Shown: piece by piece, positions 1 to 6,693 of the stretch | Layout: each line of letters begins with the position of its first letter | Numbering within the stretch: the stretch's first letter is position 1 | NCBI GenBank assembly: GCA_002308635.1 | Contig: DBWG01000009.1 | Location: forward strand, 17,381 to 24,484 | Source of the DNA: Ruminococcaceae bacterium UBA1244 | GTDB lineage: Bacteria; Bacillota; Clostridia; Oscillospirales; Acutalibacteraceae | Reading direction: 5' to 3' | DNA: 7,104 nucleotides | Position numbers and translations under genes: made by a program | Notes under the pieces: model-generated | The model's input: the letters and a program-made list of their open reading frames with translations, nothing else | What the model was told of the DNA's origin: nothing | Databases searched by the model: none

Positions 1-567
1 AACCGCAAAGACAGCTTTTGTTCTGTCTATCTTTCAACAAGGATAGTTGAAGCCGACAGGGTTTTCGGAAATTTCACATCGTTTGACGGCAAGCCCTTTG
101 CTTATGCTGAGAACGGCAGACTTGAACTTTCCGGCACTGTTCCTGAAAGCAAGATCAACTGTAATACAGGCTATATGCCCGACCTTCCGCTTGTTTTTAA
201 AAACCGTGTGCTTATGCTGAGACAGTATCCGGGGATCGATCTTTCGGATATTTCTCTGAGCGACAATGTAAGTACTGTTCTTATGGTCACCTATCATTCG
301 TCGTCGGCTTCAACTCTCGGAAACGAGAGCGCACTTGAACTTCTGCACCGCTGCACAAAATGCGGAAAAGAGTTCTTTCTTGCGTCATTCGACCGTCACA
401 AAACAAATATCTATGAAACGTCGGATATCCTCCTGAAAAACGGTGCAAGTCCGCTGCTGCATATCTCAAACGAAGCCGCTTATGCAAAGCTTTTGATACG
501 TGCGAACCTGCCGGAAGACCGAAGAGAAAAATTTCTTGAAAAAAACTGCTTTTTTGAATACATCTGA
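1..567 (+). CDS. L-asparaginase family protein, C-terminal part (5' end outside window)
   Basis: The reading frame is open from base 1 to the TGA at 565-567, giving 188 codons with no start in the window. The internal ATG at 175 is not the real start, because the homologous-looking sequence begins well before it. The order of motifs fits the C-terminal half of type I asparaginases, which hydrolyse L-asparagine to aspartate and ammonia in the cytoplasm. These are a strand with RIVEADRV near residue 15, a PG-containing segment (RQYPGIDL, about residues 73-80), a hydrophobic strand ending in TYHSS (about 94-100), an ALELL helix with a downstream strand (ASFDR), and the closing pattern YETSDILLKNGA followed by NEAAYAKLL. 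The catalytic Thr/Lys residues of the family sit in the N-terminal domain, which is missing here, so activity cannot be judged. It is the only + strand gene and converges on the operon to its right. Family assignment is by recalled motif pattern; a glutaminase-like or uncharacterised paralogue is possible. Confidence 0.72.
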   Translation, partial: NRKDSFCSVYLSTRIVEADRVFGNFTSFDGKPFAYAENGRLELSGTVPESKINCNTGYMPDLPLVFKNRVLMLRQYPGIDLSDISLSDNVSTVLMVTYHSSSASTLGNESALELLHRCTKCGKEFFLASFDRHKTNIYETSDILLKNGASPLLHISNEAAYAKLLIRANLPEDRREKFLEKNCFFEYI

Positions 568-579
568 ACCCTGCAAAAA

Positions 580-614
580 GCCCCCCAGCCGTCTGAGCTG
601 AGGGGTGTTTTTTT
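580..614 (+). terminator. Intrinsic terminator between convergent genes, probably bidirectional
   Basis: A GC-rich hairpin starts 13 bases after the asparaginase-like stop. The left arm GCCCCCCAGC (580-589) pairs with GCTGAGGGGT (597-606), with one C-A mismatch and a G-U pair at the base, around a 7-base loop. On the + strand it is followed by seven T (608-614). On the minus strand the same hairpin is followed by five T (complement of 575-579), so it can also end the minus-strand operon, whose last stop codon is at 616-618. Seen directly in sequence; strength not measured. Confidence 0.85.
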
Positions 615-615
615 G

Positions 616-1419
616 TCAGTTAGGAATCAACTTGTCAATTAATTCGCCTGCTTTATCCTTGACCTTATCTTTGATCTTATCAACAAGTTCTCCAAAAAGA
701 TCGTTAAACATATCCTTTAGCTTTTCGCCGGCCTTGCCGGACTTAACGTATTCTTTCAGAGTGTTGACCACCTCTTTTGAAAGGCTGTTGGTCTTGCAGT
801 GTATCTTCCCATCCTTCGGCTCGAATTTTTCAAGCTTCAGGTTTATTTTCAGATCATCGAATTCATAAGCGTAATCCGACTGCACATAAAGCTTGCCGCC
901 GCTGAATGTAACATAATCGTTTTTGTCTGCAAAGTCCCTGAGTATGGTATGGAGCACGATATCATGTATCGGCAGCTCGCCAAGCTTTACATCGCTGAGT
1001 TCTACCTCAACAACACCATTTTCGCTGTCAAGACTTGTTTCCGCACGGGCAGAGATCGCAAAATCCCTGTTCCAGTTGTGTATCTGCCCGTATATCTCGA
1101 TCGGCTTGTCCTTGTAGAAGAACACCCTGATCTTCCGCAGGAACTTGTCCTCTCCGCAGAATTTTTTGTTGATATATGTGTTGAGCTGCACATCCGAAAC
1201 ATTAAATTCAGTACCGATTATCGCATGTCTGAGTGCGACATTCATAAATGAATCGTCCGTTTCGGTCATGGTGTATTTATCGCTGATGTTGTCCTGTATC
1301 GCCATCGAAAAACAGACGGCAAAAAACGTTGATGCAAGAAGTACAAGGAAAACGACTGCCGCTATGATTATTTTCAGTGCAAGAAATCTTTTTTTCTTCT
1401 CTTTTCTTTCTTTTTTCAT
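616..1419 (-). CDS. Membrane-anchored protein of unknown function (resembles YpmS/DUF2140 type)
   Basis: This is a 267-residue protein I do not recognise with certainty. It begins with a very basic stretch (residues 1-11, mostly K/R/E), followed by one hydrophobic segment at about 14-38. That predicts a single N-terminal membrane anchor with the rest outside the cell. There is no lipobox and no obvious signal peptidase site. The body is rich in beta-strand-like alternating segments and includes DVQLNTYINKKF (about 76-87), a later IYGQ segment and VELSDVKLGELPI. This 'LN-x-(Y/L)-I-N' then 'x-VKLG-x-LPI' order recalls YpmS/DUF2140 proteins, but the match is weak. The last 40 or so residues are Lys/Asp/Glu-rich with regularly spaced hydrophobics, probably an amphipathic helix. 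The start is well supported: AAAGGAGG at 1427-1434 overlaps the mutS2 stop and lies 7 bases before the ATG. It is the last gene of the operon and its stop abuts the terminator. Confidence 0.85.
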   Translation of the reverse strand: MKKERKEKKKRFLALKIIIAAVVFLVLLASTFFAVCFSMAIQDNISDKYTMTETDDSFMNVALRHAIIGTEFNVSDVQLNTYINKKFCGEDKFLRKIRVFFYKDKPIEIYGQIHNWNRDFAISARAETSLDSENGVVEVELSDVKLGELPIHDIVLHTILRDFADKNDYVTFSGGKLYVQSDYAYEFDDLKINLKLEKFEPKDGKIHCKTNSLSKEVVNTLKEYVKSGKAGEKLKDMFNDLFGELVDKIKDKVKDKAGELIDKLIPN

Positions 1420-1432
1420 GCTCCTTCCTCCT

Positions 1433-3781
1433 TTACTTCAATTCTGCGATCGTTACACCGGAATCTCCCTCTCCGAAAGCTCCGAGCCGGAAAGTCCTTA
1501 CAGAAGGATGACGTTTTAGATGTGCCTGTATTTCTTTTCTGAGGATGCCTGTTCCCTTTCCGTGAATAATAGTTATCTGATGAAGTCCCTGCATAACGGC
1601 AGAGTCTATCGCCTTATCAACGTCCATCACTGCATCAATGGCATTTTCTCCCCTTACATCCACTTCCGTTGAAGCGCCGCTCCTTACATCACTGCGGACA
1701 GTCCTTGTAACGCTGCGTTTTGGTATTTTGACCTTTTCCTGTTTAAGCAGCCTTATGTTGCTGAGCGGCACTCTCGTTTTGATTATTCCCGCCTGTACGA
1801 GAACGCTGTCTGTTCCCGTTTCGAGGACAGTGCCCTTTTTGTCAATATCGAATATAAGCACAAGATCGCCCGGCACGAGAGGTCTGGGAAGGACATATTC
1901 GTCATTTGACCTTTCCCTGACCGGATCGGCGGCATCCTCCATATTGCGGATGTCAGCCCTGAGCTTTGCCTTTTCTTCGGCAGTGACCTCCTGCTTTTTG
2001 CGTATCGCCTCTATCTCGTCAAGAACTCCGTATACCTGCGCTCTTGCCTTTGTAATTATGTTCTCCGCCATTGCACGGGCATTTTCAAGCTCTTTTTGGT
2101 TCTTCTTTTCGCTTTCCTCCGCTTCAAGCTTTATTCTTTCAAGCTCGGCGGCGGCTTCGGCTTTGAGCTTTTCGGCTTCTTCTATCTTTTTGTCAAGCTC
2201 GCTGCGGCTCTCTTCAAGCTTCTGGACGACTGATTCAAACTTAGTGTTTTCAAGTGAAACAAGCTCTCTTGCCCTGTCAACAACATCTGCGGATATGCCA
2301 AGCCTTTCGGATATCGCAAAGGCGTTTGAACGTCCTGGCATCCCGATAAGGAGCTTATAGGTAGGTCTGAGAGTGGCAACGTCAAACTCACAGCAGGCGT
2401 TTTCGACTCCGGCTGTATCAAGCGCAAAGCTTTTCAGCTCGGCATAGTGAGTGGTCGAAGCTATCCTTGCGCCCTGACTCCTGAGCTGTTCAAGTATCGC
2501 AGTTGCAAGGGCTGCGCCCTCTATGGGGTCTGTGCCTGCGCCAAGCTCGTCGATGAGGACAAGGCTTTTTTCATCGGCTGTTTCAAGTATCCTGCGGATA
2601 TTCGTGATATGTGCAGAAAATGTAGAAAGCGACTGTTCTATGCTCTGTTCGTCGCCTATGTCCGCAAGAACATTGTCAAATACGGAAAGCTCGCTGTTGT
2701 CGGACGCAGGTATCATAAGTCCGCACATCGCCATCAGTGACAGCAGACCGAGAGTTTTGAGAGAAACCGTCTTGCCGCCCGTATTCGGACCCGTAACTAC
2801 AAGGGTATCGAATTTCAGACCAAGCTGTATGTCGGTCGGCACTACCTTTTTCTGATCTATGAGCGGGTGTCTGGCATTGCGGAGATTGATTATCCCCGTA
2901 TCGTTCATAACAGGCAGGGTCGCCTTCATCTTGTATGCAAGAGAAGCCTTTGCAAATATCAGGTCAAGCTCGGTGATTATCCTGTAGCTCTCACAGATGG
3001 AATCGCCGTAAGCGCCGATCTCGGCAGAAAGCTCCGCAAGTATCCTGTCGATCTCCGCCTGTTCCTTTGAGTGAAGTATGCGTATTTCGTTGTTGGCTTC
3101 GACAACGCTCATCGGCTCGATAAAAACCGTTGCACCGCTTGCAGAGGTATCATGGACAAGTCCCGGAACTGATGAACGGAACTCCGCCTTTACGGGGATA
3201 ACGAACCTGCCGCTCCTGATAGTGACGATGCTGTCCTGAAGGTACTTCTGCATGGATGATGAGTGGATTATCTTGTCTAATTTTGCTCTTATCCCCGAAG
3301 CCGCAGCAGTGATCTTTCTGCGTATGGACGCAAGCTCCGGAGATGCGTTGTCTGCGATCTCGTCCTCTGAAAGTATGGACGAGGTTATTTTTGTTTCAAG
3401 GTATTTGTTCGGCACAAGGGCGTTGAAGCGCATATCAAGACAGGTGTCTATTGATGCGGACTTATCTCTCCATTCTACGGCACGTCTTATGACACGAAGG
3501 AGAGCCGCCGCCCTGAGAAGTTCAAGCTGAGTAAGCACGGCTCCCGCCTGGGCACGTCTTACTGCGTTGGTCATGTTGTGGATATTTCCGAAGGAAGGCG
3601 AACCGAAACGTGCCGAAAGCGAATGGGCATCATAAGTTTCCTTCAGAAGTTCATTCACCTCAAAGAGATGAGGCGACGGTTCAATGCTTAGTGCAAGCTG
3701 TTTTGAATCCTCAAATGAAGCCTCTTCCGAGAGCTTTTCGAGTATCTTGTCAAGTTCAAGTGCTTTGTGGTCTTTGTTCAT
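1433..3781 (-). CDS. mutS2: MutS2 family ATPase with C-terminal Smr domain
   Basis: The 782 residues match the usual MutS2 length (about 780-790). In order it shows a core/lever region; a clamp-like segment at about 186-223 (VTIRSGRFVIPVK, then DTSASGATVFIEP); a P-loop ATPase with Walker A GPNTGGKT at 331-338, a STFSAH signature at 386-391, Walker B LVLIDE at 407-412 and an H-loop STTHYAELK at 442-450; a long charged coiled coil at about 510-615; a KOW-like beta segment at about 635-680 (VPGDLVLIF); and a C-terminal Smr domain at about 706-782 with VDVR at 707-710 and HGKGTG at 740-745. MutS2 lacks the mismatch-recognition domain of MutS. The family is known to restrain homologous recombination, and in B. 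subtilis MutS2 splits or cleaves at collided ribosomes. The SD GAGGA (3788-3792) lies 6 bases before the ATG. The gene begins 25 bases after the recO stop, so cotranscription is likely. No key ATPase residue is missing. Confidence 0.97.
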   Translation of the reverse strand: MNKDHKALELDKILEKLSEEASFEDSKQLALSIEPSPHLFEVNELLKETYDAHSLSARFGSPSFGNIHNMTNAVRRAQAGAVLTQLELLRAAALLRVIRRAVEWRDKSASIDTCLDMRFNALVPNKYLETKITSSILSEDEIADNASPELASIRRKITAAASGIRAKLDKIIHSSSMQKYLQDSIVTIRSGRFVIPVKAEFRSSVPGLVHDTSASGATVFIEPMSVVEANNEIRILHSKEQAEIDRILAELSAEIGAYGDSICESYRIITELDLIFAKASLAYKMKATLPVMNDTGIINLRNARHPLIDQKKVVPTDIQLGLKFDTLVVTGPNTGGKTVSLKTLGLLSLMAMCGLMIPASDNSELSVFDNVLADIGDEQSIEQSLSTFSAHITNIRRILETADEKSLVLIDELGAGTDPIEGAALATAILEQLRSQGARIASTTHYAELKSFALDTAGVENACCEFDVATLRPTYKLLIGMPGRSNAFAISERLGISADVVDRARELVSLENTKFESVVQKLEESRSELDKKIEEAEKLKAEAAAELERIKLEAEESEKKNQKELENARAMAENIITKARAQVYGVLDEIEAIRKKQEVTAEEKAKLRADIRNMEDAADPVRERSNDEYVLPRPLVPGDLVLIFDIDKKGTVLETGTDSVLVQAGIIKTRVPLSNIRLLKQEKVKIPKRSVTRTVRSDVRSGASTEVDVRGENAIDAVMDVDKAIDSAVMQGLHQITIIHGKGTGILRKEIQAHLKRHPSVRTFRLGAFGEGDSGVTIAELK

Positions 3782-3806
3782 AAAAATTCCTCGTTTATAT
3801 GTATCC

Positions 3807-4556
3807 TCACATCATATTTGTGATCTGTTTGTAATAGTCTATTGTTTTGGGATGGCTGAGGGACACGGAGAGCATATACTGTTCGGCACATTCCGAAAGC
3901 TGTCTGAGGGATTCGCCGGAAATATTGAACGAAAAAAGCTTTTTGGGTTCGGCAAGGATAATATATCTCACAGCCGCAAGAGCGCCCTTTGAAAGCTTCT
4001 GCATACTGTCCTTATTGGTACAGCATTCGGAGCAGTAAAGGCAGTTGTCAAGGATATTGTAGTACATCATGCTGCTCTCATATTTCCCGCACTTTTCGCA
4101 GTATACTACATTCGGCATGAAGCCCAGCAGAGACGAAAATCTCAGCTCAAAAACGGCCTTTATAAGCTCCGGAGATTTGTCCTGTCCTTCGAGAACGTGA
4201 AAACAGTTCAGCACAAGGTCAAGCTGTTCGGAAGAATTGACATCAGATCTTATATTCCTGACAACAAGATCGCTGATATACTGAGTAAGCGCAAGCCTGT
4301 CGAGAGAGACCCTGAGATCATAGAACGACTTTATGATCTCAGCGTCGTCGATCACATTGACCGTCCTCCCGACAAACACCTCGAACCGTGAATAGCAAAG
4401 CGGCTGTGTCGGTGCAAAAAGACTGCTTTTGACATCTCTGGAACCCCGTGCGGCACACGAAACAACGCCCCTGTCTCTCGTCAGGAGAGTGACGAACCTG
4501 TTTTTATCGTCCGCCGTCTGCTCCGTCAGTACGATTCCTTCCATTTCCGTTTTCAT
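3807..4556 (-). CDS. recO: DNA repair protein RecO
   Basis: RecO binds single-stranded DNA and, with RecR, helps load RecA onto SSB-coated strands in RecF-pathway repair. The 249-residue length is typical. The N-terminal OB-fold is recognisable from the opening EGIVLTEQTADDKNRFVTLL (about 6-25), the GVVSCAARGSR strand (30-40) and the FEVFVGR strand. A helical domain follows, with FELRFSSLLGFMPN at about 136-149. The C-terminal zinc-binding module has CEKC (153-156) and later Cys at 172, 175, 178 and 179, giving the four-cysteine arrangement of Firmicutes RecO. The ATG at 4556 is supported by GGAGG at 4563-4567 with 6 bases spacing; a second in-frame ATG four codons later (M5) has no comparable SD. 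The 5' end overlaps the upstream yqzL-like gene by 53 bases in another frame, suggesting translational coupling. Confidence 0.95.
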   Translation of the reverse strand: MKTEMEGIVLTEQTADDKNRFVTLLTRDRGVVSCAARGSRDVKSSLFAPTQPLCYSRFEVFVGRTVNVIDDAEIIKSFYDLRVSLDRLALTQYISDLVVRNIRSDVNSSEQLDLVLNCFHVLEGQDKSPELIKAVFELRFSSLLGFMPNVVYCEKCGKYESSMMYYNILDNCLYCSECCTNKDSMQKLSKGALAAVRYIILAEPKKLFSFNISGESLRQLSECAEQYMLSVSLSHPKTIDYYKQITNMM

Positions 4557-4680
4557 AAAATTCCTCCGGCTCTTTCCGGTCCTCTGCGGCCGGATATCCT
4601 AATTTTATACGGCAGTAGTCAAGATAATCACTGACTCTGCCTGTTTCCGTAAAGTTTTTCCAAGCGGCATATTCATCCAT
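4504..4680 (-). CDS. yqzL: Small YqzL-like protein, overlapping the recO start
   Basis: This 58-codon gene fills what otherwise looks like a 188-base gap. It starts at the ATG at 4680-4678 and stops at the TAA at 4506-4504, inside recO and in a different frame. The start has a good SD, GGGGGAG at 4685-4691, 4 bases upstream. The first 28 residues begin MDEYAAWKNFTETGR and continue VSDYLDYCRIKLG. In Bacillus and many Clostridia a tiny gene called yqzL lies exactly between era and recO, and its product carries a W-x2-F-x-x-TG-...-YL pattern like the one here; I recall this family from memory. Its function is unknown. The last 20 or so residues are Gly/Asn/Arg/Asp-rich and coincide with the recO overlap, so they may be unstructured and a by-product of the overlap. 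Family assignment is inference from short similarity plus position. Confidence 0.78.
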   Translation of the reverse strand: MDEYAAWKNFTETGRVSDYLDYCRIKLGYPAAEDRKEPEEFYENGNGRNRTDGADGGR

Positions 4681-4709
4681 ACTTCTCCCCCACTTTTTAA
4701 GATTCGTAT

Positions 4710-4725
4710 GGTATTATTATATACC
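4710..4725. repeat. Short inverted repeat in the era-yqzL gap
   Basis: GGTAT (4710-4714) and ATACC (4721-4725) form a perfect 5-base inverted repeat around the 6-base spacer TATTAT. It is AT-rich and has no T-run after it in the minus-strand sense, so it is not an intrinsic terminator. It could be an operator half-site pair, a weak hairpin or chance. Confidence 0.4.
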
Positions 4726-4744
4726 GTTTCTATTTAAAATATAC
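4716..4744 (-). promoter_or_regulatory. Possible internal sigma-A promoter for yqzL-recO-mutS2
   Basis: On the minus strand, a perfect TATAAT -10 box (complement of 4716-4721) lies about 35 bases before the yqzL-like start codon, leaving room for a short leader carrying its SD. With a 17-base spacer the -35 position would read GTATAT (complement of 4739-4744), which matches TTGACA poorly, so the promoter call rests on the -10 box and AT-rich context. AT-rich DNA makes chance TATAAT matches common. It would allow repair genes to be expressed apart from the upstream phoH-era part. Confidence 0.3.
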
Positions 4745-5686
4745 TTATTCCTCGCTCTGGTCAAGCTCATAGCCGAGAGTACGCAGTACGGATTCCCTGT
4801 TGCGCCAGTCCTCTTTTACCTTGACCCATATCTGGAGATTGACCTTACAGCCGAAGAACCTCTCCATATCCTGACGGGCATAAGTGCCGATCCTTTTCAG
4901 CATCGAACCGCCCTTACCTATTATGATACCCTTGTGAGAAGCCTTTTCGCAGTAGATGGTAGCGTCGATGTCGATGATACTTTCCCCCTGAGAATCTAAC
5001 TCCTCACTCTTTACTGTGCGGCGTTCCTTCATTTTTTCGATGAGGACGGCTGTTCCGTGAGGCACTTCCCTTTCAAGAAGGCGCAGGAGCTTTTCTCTTA
5101 TCATTTCTCCTGCAAGCACTCTTTCCGGCTGGTCGGTGAGAGTGTCCTCGTCAAACATGAAGTCTCCTTCGGGCGCAAGGCTGCGCATTTCTTTTTTGAG
5201 TATCTCTATGCCGTCACCGGTCTGTGCGGAACACGGCACGACTGCACTGAAATCATACAGCTCAGAAAAAACCGCTATCTGTGAAGCAATGACTGTCTTA
5301 TCCTGAACAGTGTCTATCTTGTTTATCGCAAGGACTGCCGGAAGTCCAAGAGACGCAAACTTTTCACAAAGCTGTCTTTCCTCCTCGGATACTGCCCTGT
5401 CAGCTTCAACAACAAGCACACACAGGTCAACTCCCGCAACACTCTCGTTGATGGAGCGCAGCATAAAGCGGTCAAGCTCGTTTTTGGGCTTGTGCAGACC
5501 GGGAGTGTCGATAAAAACAAGCTGGCTGTTTTCTTCCGTAAGAACACCCATTATTCTGGTGCGTGTAGTCTGAGGCTTTGAAGACACAATGGCTATCTTC
5601 TCGCCGAGAATTTTGTTGAGTATTGATGATTTTCCCACATTCGGACGCCCTACAATGGCGATGAATGCGCTTTTTGTATCTGACAT
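4745..5686 (-). CDS. era: GTPase Era
   Basis: Era is an essential GTPase that binds the 3' end of 16S rRNA and acts in 30S subunit maturation. Numbering from the chosen start (313 residues; family about 300), it has G1 GRPNVGKS (13-20), G2 TTRTRIMG (40-47), G3 DTPG (60-63), G4 NKID (122-125) and G5-type SAQTGDG (153-159). A C-terminal KH domain follows, with the GKGG loop at about 257-260. The loop before the KH core (RRTVKSEELDSQGESI) is a little longer than in many Era proteins. Two starts are possible. The ATG at 5695 overlaps the dgkA stop by four bases (ATGA) but has the AAGGA (5696-5700) directly against it. The ATG at 5686 has that AAGGA 9 bases upstream, so I prefer it. Translation is probably coupled to dgkA. 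Confidence 0.97.
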   Translation of the reverse strand: MSDTKSAFIAIVGRPNVGKSSILNKILGEKIAIVSSKPQTTRTRIMGVLTEENSQLVFIDTPGLHKPKNELDRFMLRSINESVAGVDLCVLVVEADRAVSEEERQLCEKFASLGLPAVLAINKIDTVQDKTVIASQIAVFSELYDFSAVVPCSAQTGDGIEILKKEMRSLAPEGDFMFDEDTLTDQPERVLAGEMIREKLLRLLEREVPHGTAVLIEKMKERRTVKSEELDSQGESIIDIDATIYCEKASHKGIIIGKGGSMLKRIGTYARQDMERFFGCKVNLQIWVKVKEDWRNRESVLRTLGYELDQSEE

Positions 5687-5691
5687 GATTA

Positions 5692-6180
5692 TCATTCCTT
5701 TTTTCTTTTTCCTTTTCTGAACGGTCTTAAAAAACCTTCAGGCCCTGCCGCAATGAATATCACCGCAAACACGGAGATCACTGTCACACCCAGAAGTGCC
5801 GGCAGGTCATTTTTAAAAAATTCGTACATCCTGACCCAGCCATCCGGATCGGAAAACAATAAAATGCCGACCGCAGCCGCAAAAACTGCCATTATCAGCA
5901 CAGCACCCGCAGCGGCATCCTTTGAACGTTTTATTCTTTCGTCCCTGTTTTGCGTCACCCTGTCGCATAGTTCTTCTATGGAAGTATTGACAGCTTCAAG
6001 CGCCATAACAGCGCCTATGGTCAGGAGAACGATGAGATATTCAGTTTTTGTAAAACTAAAAAAACGCGCAAAAACGAGAACATACAGTGCCGCCACTGTA
6101 TGAAATCTCATGTTCCGCTCGTTTTTTATGCAATGTATGATACCGCAGAATGCGTATTTAAAGCCTTTCAGAAATGGCAT
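5692..6180 (-). CDS. dgkA: Diacylglycerol/undecaprenol kinase, DgkA family, with extra C-terminal membrane segment
   Basis: This is a small integral membrane lipid kinase. In Gram-positive bacteria the family mainly phosphorylates undecaprenol to regenerate the lipid carrier for wall synthesis. The family signature is clear: an amphipathic N-terminus with ERNMRFH (21-27), E62-x2-N65-x3-E69 in LEAVNTSIEE, and K87-D88 in KDAAAGAVL, with the same spacing as the catalytic motifs of E. coli DgkA. The three expected membrane segments are at about 28-43, 46-64 and 89-109. At 162 residues it is longer than the usual 120-135; the extra part adds a fourth hydrophobic segment (about 127-146) and a basic tail (RPFRKGKRKK). 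The start ATG shares one base with the ybeY stop (TGATG). GAGG at 6185-6188 and AAGGA at 6190-6194 can serve as SD. It lies directly before era, as in Bacillus (where cdd intervenes). Confidence 0.93.
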   Translation of the reverse strand: MPFLKGFKYAFCGIIHCIKNERNMRFHTVAALYVLVFARFFSFTKTEYLIVLLTIGAVMALEAVNTSIEELCDRVTQNRDERIKRSKDAAAGAVLIMAVFAAAVGILLFSDPDGWVRMYEFFKNDLPALLGVTVISVFAVIFIAAGPEGFLRPFRKGKRKKE

Positions 6181-6686
6181 CAGACCTCATCCTTCATAAC
6201 ATAGCTTGATGAGCTGGGCAGTCCAAGCTGAGTCATGACCATTTCTTCTTTTTCACGCATCCTTATCCTCTGCAGTCCGTTATCCTCGTGGTCATAGCCA
6301 AGAAGATGGAGCATCGAATGTGCAGTAAGATAACCGACCTCTCTCTGAAGGCTGTGGCCGAAGCGGTCAGCCTGTTCAACGGCAGTCTCCATAGATATAA
6401 CGATATCTCCGAGTATCTTTGCGCCTGTTTTCGGGTCTATATCATACTTGCCGTCCTCACCCATCGGGAAAGAAAGAACGTCCGTAACACTGTCCTTATT
6501 GCGGTAGATAGAATTGAGTTCCTTTATTTGTTTATTATCAACAAGAGTAACGCTCACCTCTACCGAGCCTTCAAACTCTTCAAGCTTGAGGACAGCATTG
6601 CAGCAGCGTCTTATCAACATTCTGAGTCCGGTCGGGATCTTGATCTCCTTCTGTTTGTTCGTAATGATTACCTTGATCTTATCCAT
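6180..6686 (-). CDS. ybeY: Endoribonuclease YbeY
   Basis: YbeY is a zinc-dependent single-strand endoribonuclease involved in 16S rRNA 3' end maturation and ribosome quality control. The 168-residue product carries the metal site HSMLHLLGYDH, with His at about 123, 127 and 133, in place of the common HGxLHLxGYDH. It also has the conserved YRNKDSVTDVLSFP block (about 61-74) and GDIVIS (93-98). The frame can be extended upstream to a GTG at 6698, but AAAGGTGAG at 6694-6702 is an excellent SD 7 bases before the ATG at 6686, and the GTG would lie inside that SD. I therefore start at 6686. The stop overlaps the dgkA start by one base. It follows phoH, the usual neighbour in Firmicutes. Confidence 0.96.
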   Translation of the reverse strand: MDKIKVIITNKQKEIKIPTGLRMLIRRCCNAVLKLEEFEGSVEVSVTLVDNKQIKELNSIYRNKDSVTDVLSFPMGEDGKYDIDPKTGAKILGDIVISMETAVEQADRFGHSLQREVGYLTAHSMLHLLGYDHEDNGLQRIRMREKEEMVMTQLGLPSSSSYVMKDEV

Positions 6687-6693
6687 CTTGCAT

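Noticed and set aside
34..487. Minus-strand open frames within the asparaginase-like gene
   Set aside because: They overlap a well-supported + strand frame open from base 1 and show no motif or SD.
799..1251. + strand open frame of 150 codons opposite the unknown membrane protein
   Set aside because: No recognisable motif or SD. The minus-strand frame has a strong SD, a membrane anchor and operon context.
1384..1419. A-rich start of the unknown membrane protein gene as a possible programmed frameshift site
   Set aside because: The seven-A run followed by G is in the wrong codon phase for a classical -1 slippery heptamer, and the frame simply encodes a basic N-terminus before the membrane anchor.
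2090..2225. Repeated TCAAGCT/AAGCTT-like words
   Set aside because: They arise from Glu-Leu-Glu and Lys-Leu-Glu codons in the MutS2 coiled coil. The spacing is irregular, so this is not a DNA repeat array.
1638..2360. Long + strand open frame of 240 codons opposite mutS2
   Set aside because: It is the antisense of the MutS2 coiled coil and KOW region. Its extreme Ser/Leu bias is what reversing Glu/Lys/Leu codons gives. No SD, and the minus frame has clear family motifs.
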